The notes beneath the pieces were generated by a model. That model did not search any database. It saw only the letters and a program-made list of their open reading frames with translations, and had not been told where the DNA came from. A stretch of 64,000 nucleotides of DNA, taken from the NCBI RefSeq assembly GCF_002932875.1, contig NZ_PSWS01000002.1:1-64000 (forward strand). The letters run 5' to 3'. The stretch is from Rathayibacter tritici (GTDB taxonomy: Bacteria > Actinomycetota > Actinomycetes > Actinomycetales > Microbacteriaceae). Made by a program: the position numbers and the translations under genes. Below are positions 58,626-64,000 of this stretch, in pieces (within the stretch, counting starts at the first letter, position 1; the number at the start of each line of letters is the position of its first letter).

Positions 58626-60434
58626 TCACACCGTAGTCGTGCTGAGGAATCGACGCATGAGTTCTGTGACGGCAAGGCCCTGGACCTCGTGTGTCGAATT
58701 GCCCTCTCGCACATTGAAGCCTCCGTTCCAAGACACCGGCGCAGCACCTGCCTTCGGGCGAAGCGACCAGACGGTGTAACCCTTGTAGTCAAAAACGGAG
58801 AGCGTCCCGGCAAGCTGCGACGCGAAGGCGGGATCAAGCTTTGATTCACGAATCCGTTGCGCGAGCCACTGCATTTGCTTGTCTCTATTTCGTCCGAGAG
58901 CCGTCAGTTCGTGTTCGGTGCCCGTGACCAAGAATTTCCCAACCTCGAGCGGCACGACAGAGTACAGTTCCGCGATCCGTTTGGCATGCTCTGGCCGGTC
59001 GGCTACTCCGAAGAAGATAAAACCTTCCGCCCCAATCGCGTGGTTTGCCATGGCTGATGCAGTGCGGAGGACCGACTCGAACGCATCATCATCGAAGACC
59101 TTGGTCTCGTCCAACCGAGTGAATCCCTGCTTCAACTCGAAAAGCGAATGCTCGGTTAACGCCATTTGCATCTGTATCTCAAACTCCGTCGCCGTTTGCT
59201 TGGATCGCACTGCGACAGGATCATCACTCGCCTTGAAGAAGGGTTTCAGGATGGCTTTAATCGAATCAAACAGAGGACGCTTTCGATTGGAGCCCCAGTT
59301 TCCTCCACCGGCCGGGATGGTCAGGTCCCTGTCCCAGAAGTGCTCCAGCTTCTTGGTGAGGCCCGGGAGGTCCTCAAGCTCGTTTCCTTCCACGAGCAGC
59401 TCATGAACTGCAACGAAGATTGCGTGAAAGTAGCGGGGAATACCACGAGGGTTGCGCTGCGTAATCACCCAAGTAGCCCAAGGCTTGCCGGAGTCGTCGA
59501 TCGTCTGCTTAATGATATCCAAGGCCGACAGGTAATTGTGCTCTATGTTCTCGACGCCGAGAGAGTTGATCCGATTAGCAACCGTACTCTCCGATGCTGT
59601 GGCGTTATCGTCGCGGCCATAAGCGGAATTACGGTAAGCACTTCCGCTCACCGCGATGGGGTCGAGAATGACATCTAGCAACATGTCGAGGACAAGTTCC
59701 TCATCTCTCGACTCCCGGACCGCCTCCCGGTCAAGGATGCCATTCTTTACCCAGAAGACCTCGTCGCTGGGGATACCGTATGGAAGATCCTTGTTAGTGA
59801 TACTGATTTTTGGCATCTCGGACAACGGCAAGGTCTCGGACAGAGACGCGTCACCACGAATGCTGGCACTTATACGACGCACCAATCCGGCAACTTCCGA
59901 CGTAACCCCTGCCTGGCGGATCTCCTGGAGACTGAGCTTCCTACCGGACGAATTAATTCGCCTGAAGACTTCGTCGACCGATTCTTCTGTCGCGGACCGG
60001 TAAGTAGATACCGGCAGCTGATAGTTCACAATCGCGACGCATGTTTTTCGATCCAGAACAGGCTCGCGCTGCAGCAGCGACCCTTCATCGCGTCGCAACT
60101 TCGTGTCGGCTAGCGTCTCGAGGTCAAAATAGCCGCCGTCATACGGAAACTCATTCTCGATGAACGAGAATATCGCGTTAAGCCTCTGCAAGCCATCGAT
60201 GATCTCGAGCCTTGGCTGATTGGACGCGACGCTTTCCGCGAGCAGGACCAAGGGGATCGGCAGACTGTTGCGCACGGAATCGATGAGGGACTGCTTTTCC
60301 TCGACGTCCCATACCAGCTTTCGCTGGTAACGGCGGTTCACAACGAACACTCCCTGGGCGTACTGAGTGTACAGATTCTGCAAACTCTGTCCGAGAACAG
60401 TCAGTTCGGTGTTGGCAACGTTGGCTTGCGTCAA
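58626..60434 (-). CDS. DUF262 + AlbA_2 (Schlafen-like) protein, candidate defence cargo
   Basis: About 602 residues. N-terminal DUF262 (~10-350): FVVNRRYQRKLVWDVEEKQ, SLIDSVRNSLPIPLVLLAES and the key LEIIDGLQRLNAIFSF (~75-90), the ParB-like nuclease/NTPase core used by GmrSD, SspE-type and other anti-phage proteins. C-terminal AlbA_2 domain (~425-600): HSLFELKQGFTR, ASAMANHAIGAEGFIFFGVA, as in Schlafen-like nucleic-acid-binding proteins. TTG 60434 with AGGGG nine bases before it and a -10 TACGCT (60467-60462) upstream is preferred to ATG 60485, which would lie before the transcript start. Less GC-rich than everything around it. Joining the two domains is unusual. Confidence 0.75.
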   Translation of the reverse strand: MTQANVANTELTVLGQSLQNLYTQYAQGVFVVNRRYQRKLVWDVEEKQSLIDSVRNSLPIPLVLLAESVASNQPRLEIIDGLQRLNAIFSFIENEFPYDGGYFDLETLADTKLRRDEGSLLQREPVLDRKTCVAIVNYQLPVSTYRSATEESVDEVFRRINSSGRKLSLQEIRQAGVTSEVAGLVRRISASIRGDASLSETLPLSEMPKISITNKDLPYGIPSDEVFWVKNGILDREAVRESRDEELVLDMLLDVILDPIAVSGSAYRNSAYGRDDNATASESTVANRINSLGVENIEHNYLSALDIIKQTIDDSGKPWATWVITQRNPRGIPRYFHAIFVAVHELLVEGNELEDLPGLTKKLEHFWDRDLTIPAGGGNWGSNRKRPLFDSIKAILKPFFKASDDPVAVRSKQTATEFEIQMQMALTEHSLFELKQGFTRLDETKVFDDDAFESVLRTASAMANHAIGAEGFIFFGVADRPEHAKRIAELYSVVPLEVGKFLVTGTEHELTALGRNRDKQMQWLAQRIRESKLDPAFASQLAGTLSVFDYKGYTVWSLRPKAGAAPVSWNGGFNVREGNSTHEVQGLAVTELMRRFLSTTTV

Positions 60435-60727
60435 TTTAGATATCCCCTCAGATCTGGTGCCAGCGTATCGAAAGTGGTCCCCCATGCCCAGCCCAGATCA
60501 GGCGGCGTCGTTTCAGCACTGGTTCCCAGGTGCGGCTTCAACGCCGTCCGACGGACCTCGTCGGTCGACGAAGCGGCTGGACGGCCGTAGCTCACACATT
60601 TGGCTTCCTCCGAGCAGTTTTCTCCGGCTGTCGTCAGCCAATCAAGGATTCAATCAAGGGGTCCTGAGGAACATCTTCCTGGAACACAGGTCGTGCGCAG
60701 CGGCGCACCCGATCCAGGAGGAACACC

Positions 60728-61129
60728 ATGCCAGTGAAGAAATCAGGTCTGCCGGTCAACAGCGAGAGCTACTTCGGAGGGCCGGCTTACGCGGTCGGTG
60801 ACGCGGAACCGCTCATCGAGTTCGTTGACGGTAAGCCGGCCGGCCAGCAGCACGACAGGGACACCGGGAAGCCACTGTGGACGGTCCGGGTGTTTGACAC
60901 CGACCCCGAGGCTCCCAAGGGTCAGGGTGAGGTCACTGTCAAGGTTGTGGCCGCTACACCGCCCGCTCTGCCTGCGGAGCTACCCGGGCTCCCCTTCCGC
61001 CCGGTCATCTTCGATGACCTCGTGGTCGTGCCCTACGTCAAGGAAGGGAATGGCCGGCCCCGCGTCGCATACTCGCTGCGTGCAAGCGGTATTCGCCCGG
61101 TTGCTGCGCGGAAGGCCGGCGACTCATGA
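60728..61129 (+). CDS. SCO3933-like plasmid/AICE regulatory protein
   Basis: 133 residues. SGLPVNSESYFGGPAYAVGD, GKPLWTVRVFDTDPEAPKGQ, LPFRPVIFDDLVVVPYVKEG is the pattern of the small protein always found before the translocase in AICEs and Streptomyces plasmids. Its exact function is unclear; regulatory or transfer-accessory. AGGAGG seven bases before the ATG. Overlaps the translocase ATG by 4 nt (ATGA). The 240 bp before it should carry the operon promoter, which I cannot fix. Confidence 0.75.
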   Translation: MPVKKSGLPVNSESYFGGPAYAVGDAEPLIEFVDGKPAGQQHDRDTGKPLWTVRVFDTDPEAPKGQGEVTVKVVAATPPALPAELPGLPFRPVIFDDLVVVPYVKEGNGRPRVAYSLRASGIRPVAARKAGDS

Positions 61130-62529
61130 TCGTCGCCGAACTACGGAACTATGGCGCTGCGCTGAGGTCGGTCGTCAAGCGAAACAAGGTGGCCACGGCT
61201 CTCTTTGTCGCGACGGTCGTCCTCTTCGGACAGTGGCGACCCGCCCAACTCGTTCTGGGCGCGACACTACTCGTTCTCATCCTCAGCGCCCTCGTTTGGC
61301 GGTACCGAGACGGCCCGAACCTCGCTCGCCACCAGTTCCATGTCTGGCGGCGACGTCAGTCCGCCTACATCCTTGCCGTCTGGCCCGAGCTGATGCTCCG
61401 GCTTGGACTTGCCGTCCGAGTCGCGCAGTCCGCGCCGGAAGTTCCTACGATCCGGTCGGCATCGTGGACCGGTCACTCTCAGATGCTCAGAGTTCTGATC
61501 CCTATGGGGATGGAGCGAGACCGGCTCGCGCTCGCGGCGTCGGCCATTGCGGAGTCGCTTGGATCTGTGGCCGTCACCGTTGATGCAGCACCGGGCGGAG
61601 CGAGCGTGACAGTTCAGTTCGCGGATCCGCTCGCTCAGCCGGTCATGGTTCCGGACCCCGGCGACCATGTCGACCTCCAAGCAGTGCCGATGGGGATGGA
61701 ATCCTCGGGTTCGGCCTGGACGCTCCGTGTTGGACCGCACACGCTCGTCGCCGGTTCATCAGGCTCAGGTAAGGCCTCGATGATCTGGAGTCTGCTCATC
61801 GGGCTCGCTCCCGCCATCCGCGAGGGGCGGATCGAGGTCTACGGCGTCGACCTCAAAGGCGGCATGGAGCTGACGATGGGTCGGGGGCTACTCACGCAGT
61901 ACGCGACCGAACCGGAGGCGGCAGTCATCCTCCTCGAGCGCGCCGTCGTTCGCATGCAGGCCCGAGCTGCGGAGCTGGCCGGCAACGTTCGCGAACACAC
62001 CGCGACCGTCGAGAGCCCGCACATCCTGATCGTCATCGACGAGCTCGCGGCGCTGACCGCGTATCAAACCGCTCGTGACCTCCTGCGCCGTGCGAACAAT
62101 GCACTCGCACTGCTGTGCTCGCAGGGTCGCGCTCCTGGCCTCACTGTCTTTGCGTGCCTGCAAGACCCGCGGAAGGAGACGCTGCCAGTGCGAGGACTCT
62201 TCACACAGACGATCGGTCTTCGCCTTCGCGACGCGATGGAGACCGCGATGGTGCTCGGTGAGGGAATGCGCGAGAAGGGCGCTCTGTGCCACCAGATCCC
62301 GTCCACGCTGCCCGGAGTCGCGTTTGTCGCGCCGGACAAGGGCGGAGATCCCATCCGGGTTCGTGCCGGCTATGCCTCCGACGAGGTCATTCGGTACACC
62401 GCGGCGCGCTACCCGGCTCCACGGCACGAGGTCGTTCTCGCGCCGGTTCCCTCGACCGTCGATCCAGAATCCGCGACATCGCGACCTCGCCGGCCGCGTC
62501 GCAGCCGCAAGACAGGAGAAGCAGAATGA
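61126..62529 (+). CDS. FtsK/SpoIIIE-type DNA translocase (TraSA-like)
   Basis: 467 residues. Two N-terminal membrane segments (ATALFVATVVLFGQW, AQLVLGATLLVLILSALVW), then the motor: Walker A VAGSSGSGKASMIW (~209), Walker B HILIVIDELAAL (~301) and LLCSQGRAPGLTVFACLQDP. This hexameric pump moves double-stranded DNA between hyphae or cells in AICE conjugation. Lys-Ala in GSGKA replaces the usual Ser/Thr but occurs in this family. ATGA overlaps at both ends. Confidence 0.9.
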   Translation: MIVAELRNYGAALRSVVKRNKVATALFVATVVLFGQWRPAQLVLGATLLVLILSALVWRYRDGPNLARHQFHVWRRRQSAYILAVWPELMLRLGLAVRVAQSAPEVPTIRSASWTGHSQMLRVLIPMGMERDRLALAASAIAESLGSVAVTVDAAPGGASVTVQFADPLAQPVMVPDPGDHVDLQAVPMGMESSGSAWTLRVGPHTLVAGSSGSGKASMIWSLLIGLAPAIREGRIEVYGVDLKGGMELTMGRGLLTQYATEPEAAVILLERAVVRMQARAAELAGNVREHTATVESPHILIVIDELAALTAYQTARDLLRRANNALALLCSQGRAPGLTVFACLQDPRKETLPVRGLFTQTIGLRLRDAMETAMVLGEGMREKGALCHQIPSTLPGVAFVAPDKGGDPIRVRAGYASDEVIRYTAARYPAPRHEVVLAPVPSTVDPESATSRPRRPRRSRKTGEAE

Positions 62530-62921
62530 ACACCAAGACTCGCGTCCGCTGGCTCATCGGACTAGCCCTCGGAGCCGTCGCTCTCGCGGGCACTGCCACG
62601 ACCGGGTACGCCGTTGGCGTCAGTTCGAATCGAATGGCGCAGACGGCCTATCAGCTGGGGGTGGAGACGGCCCGCTCGGACTACTGCAATCTGCAGTTCG
62701 ACGACAGTCGCTCTCCCGTCGCGGACGATCCGCGAACCTATGCCGGCCTGCCTGAGTCAGTAGTCGTCGCAGATGACTCGTGCAGTGCAGAGCTGGTCAC
62801 CTCGTGGAACAACGCGCAGGCATCAGTGCCGAGCGACCGACGCGCGTGCATCATCGACGGCGACCTCACTGCGATCGTCGGCGCGTACGTCTGCTCCGTC
62901 CCGACGAGCACCGCCTACTGA
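62526..62921 (+). CDS. small exported protein of the transfer operon
   Basis: 131 residues with an N-terminal membrane/signal segment (WLIGLALGAVALAGTATTGY) and three Cys (YCNLQF, DSCSAEL, RACIID, plus YVCSVP near the end), so it probably folds outside with disulfides. Position between translocase and replication initiator matches SpdB-like or unnamed AICE genes. Starts ATGA with the translocase, ends TGATG with rep. Confidence 0.7.
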   Translation: MNTKTRVRWLIGLALGAVALAGTATTGYAVGVSSNRMAQTAYQLGVETARSDYCNLQFDDSRSPVADDPRTYAGLPESVVVADDSCSAELVTSWNNAQASVPSDRRACIIDGDLTAIVGAYVCSVPTSTAY

Positions 62922-64000
62922 TGCAGACGCTCGCTGATTCCGTCACCGACCGCGTGCGGCGCCCCGACTTCGAGACCTGGATGAAGGGTGCCGCCGCCAC
63001 CGGCTACTGTGCCAATCCTGTTCGACTCGTCGGCTCCTCACACGTGGTCGATGCGGTCTCCGGCGAGATCGTCTCGTCGTACGAATCCGCACAGCAGCCG
63101 GATGGTGTCACCTACGTCCGCTGCGGCAACCGCCGGGCCGTTCGCTGCCCGTCATGCAGTCACGAGTACAAGGGCGACATGTGGCATCTCGTCGTCGCCG
63201 GAGCCGCTGGCGGAACGAAGGACGTTCCGGAATCGGTCGGCGGTCATCCTCTGGTGTTCCTCACGTTGACCGCGCCATCGTTTGGCGCGGTTCACTCGGC
63301 GAAGAAGTCCGCCCACTCTGGCTCCGCGCGATGCCGTCCGCGCTCGAAAAAGGAACTGTGCGCTCACGGCCGGCCGCTCTGGTGCATGAGCATCCACGAC
63401 GGAGAGTCTCCTCTCGCGGGCGAACCGCTGTGCCGGGAATGCTACGACTACGTCGGTCACATCGTGTGGCAGTGGCACGCTCCCGAGCTCTGGCGGCGGT
63501 TCACGATTGCGCTCCGTCGCAAGATCGCACGCAGTCTCGGACTCAGCGAGACAGCGACTCGGAAACTTGTGCGTGTCCAATTCGCGAAGGTCGCCGAGTT
63601 CCAGAAGCGCGGGCTTATCCACTTCCACGCGTTGATCCGCCTCGATGGTGATGCGCAGCCTGGAGATCCGTACCCGGCTCCAGCTGTCCCGATCCCGTCC
63701 ACGGTGCTTGCGCGCTTGGCCATCGAGAGCGCAGCGTCGGTCTCCGTCGTCGCACCTCCCATTGCGCCCGGCGATGTTGCGCGAGTCCTCCGCTTCGGAG
63801 GCCAGGCAGACGCACGCGCAGTTGTCCGGGGCGAGACGGGCGACGATACCGAACTGACCGATCGCGCCGTCGCCGCCTACATCGCGAAGTACGCGACGAA
63901 AGCGACTGAGGATGTCGACCCATCTGCGGCGATGAATGGACCTCGACCGCACGTGGCTCAGCTCAAACAGACCATCGAGGATCTCGCTCGGGCATCCCGT
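62921..64000 (+). CDS. RepSA-like HUH replication initiator (3' partial)
   Basis: 360 codons, open at the window edge. CGNRRAVRCPSCSHEYKGDM is the zinc site of RepSA/RepAM proteins; LVFLTLTAPSFGAVH follows; GLIHFHALIRLDG has the HUH metal pair (~233) and VAAYIAKYATKATED the catalytic Tyr region (~319). It nicks the origin and starts rolling-circle replication of the excised element. ATG overlaps the previous stop by one base. The catalogue of frames misses it because it has no stop in the window. Confidence 0.88.
   Translation, partial: MQTLADSVTDRVRRPDFETWMKGAAATGYCANPVRLVGSSHVVDAVSGEIVSSYESAQQPDGVTYVRCGNRRAVRCPSCSHEYKGDMWHLVVAGAAGGTKDVPESVGGHPLVFLTLTAPSFGAVHSAKKSAHSGSARCRPRSKKELCAHGRPLWCMSIHDGESPLAGEPLCRECYDYVGHIVWQWHAPELWRRFTIALRRKIARSLGLSETATRKLVRVQFAKVAEFQKRGLIHFHALIRLDGDAQPGDPYPAPAVPIPSTVLARLAIESAASVSVVAPPIAPGDVARVLRFGGQADARAVVRGETGDDTELTDRAVAAYIAKYATKATEDVDPSAAMNGPRPHVAQLKQTIEDLARASR

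Larger units (their letters stand above)
57626..64000. mobile_element. actinomycete integrative conjugative element (AICE), left part
   Basis: From the tRNA-Arg half to the window end: HNH-type gene, a lower-GC cargo gene, then the standard AICE core in the order regulator-like gene, FtsK/TraSA-like translocase, small exported protein, RepSA-like initiator, all overlapping. pSAM2-like elements of Streptomyces and relatives have this composition. Conjugation would move double-stranded DNA by the FtsK-like pump. Integrase (tyrosine recombinase) and excisionase should follow to the right. Confidence 0.82.

Overview
The window is very GC-rich DNA from an actinobacterium, most likely a member of the family Microbacteriaceae. 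The pointers are a DUF7882-type small protein typical of that family, a sortase-type LAxTG surface protein, an MshA-like glycosyltransferase, 4-nt ATGA/GTGA gene overlaps, GTG/TTG starts, and start codons placed 6-7 nt after a TANNNT -10 box (probable leaderless mRNAs). No ribosomal or replication-origin landmark fixes the position in the chromosome.

Layout. 1-8.4 kb: a C-terminal wHTH regulator, a probable small RNA with its own promoter and terminator, a MarR regulator, photolyase, cysE and a frameshifted cysK, a bifunctional PASTA penicillin-binding protein and an unknown helical protein. 8.4-15 kb: SWIM/SNF2 helicase, GT4 glycosyltransferase, polyphosphate-glucokinase-like ROK kinase, phosphatase-like protein, PadR regulator. 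15.7-20.5 kb: an olefin (long-chain hydrocarbon) operon oleA-oleBC-oleD, translationally coupled, with two palindromes in the promoter region. 20.7-28.3 kb: dNTPase, two small genes, copper chaperone plus CopA ATPase under a CsoR-like operator, metallophosphoesterase and small coupled genes. 28.3-37.9 kb: AlkA, frameshifted quinone oxidoreductase, TetR, then a patch of broken genes (kinase fragment, truncated DUF3817, truncated AAA ATPase) with a MarR/DUF7882 pair sharing operator-like sequence, then PRISE-type SDR, acyl-CoA-dehydrogenase-like enzyme and a decayed reading frame. 37.9-57.3 kb: aldo/keto reductase, Old Yellow Enzyme, small proteins, uracil permease, sigma-like/TM fusion, Mn catalase, Mur ligase, AAA ATPase, membrane and lipoproteins, Nudix, MFS, truncated LysR, and a 953-residue DUF11 surface protein.

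57.6-64.0 kb is the left part of an actinomycete integrative conjugative element. It starts at a tRNA-Arg(ACG) 3' half that still has its chromosomal terminator. It carries an HNH-type protein, a less GC-rich cargo gene that joins a DUF262 domain to an AlbA_2/Schlafen-type domain (candidate defence protein), and the core cluster: SCO3933-like regulator, FtsK/TraSA-like translocase, small exported protein and a RepSA-like HUH replication initiator that runs off the window. Integrase and excisionase should lie to the right.

Two other themes stand out. Intergenic space carries at least three families of long inverted repeats, two of them in two copies whose stems differ but still pair. Two genes (cysK, quinone oxidoreductase) are each broken by what looks like one missing base, which may be sequencing error.
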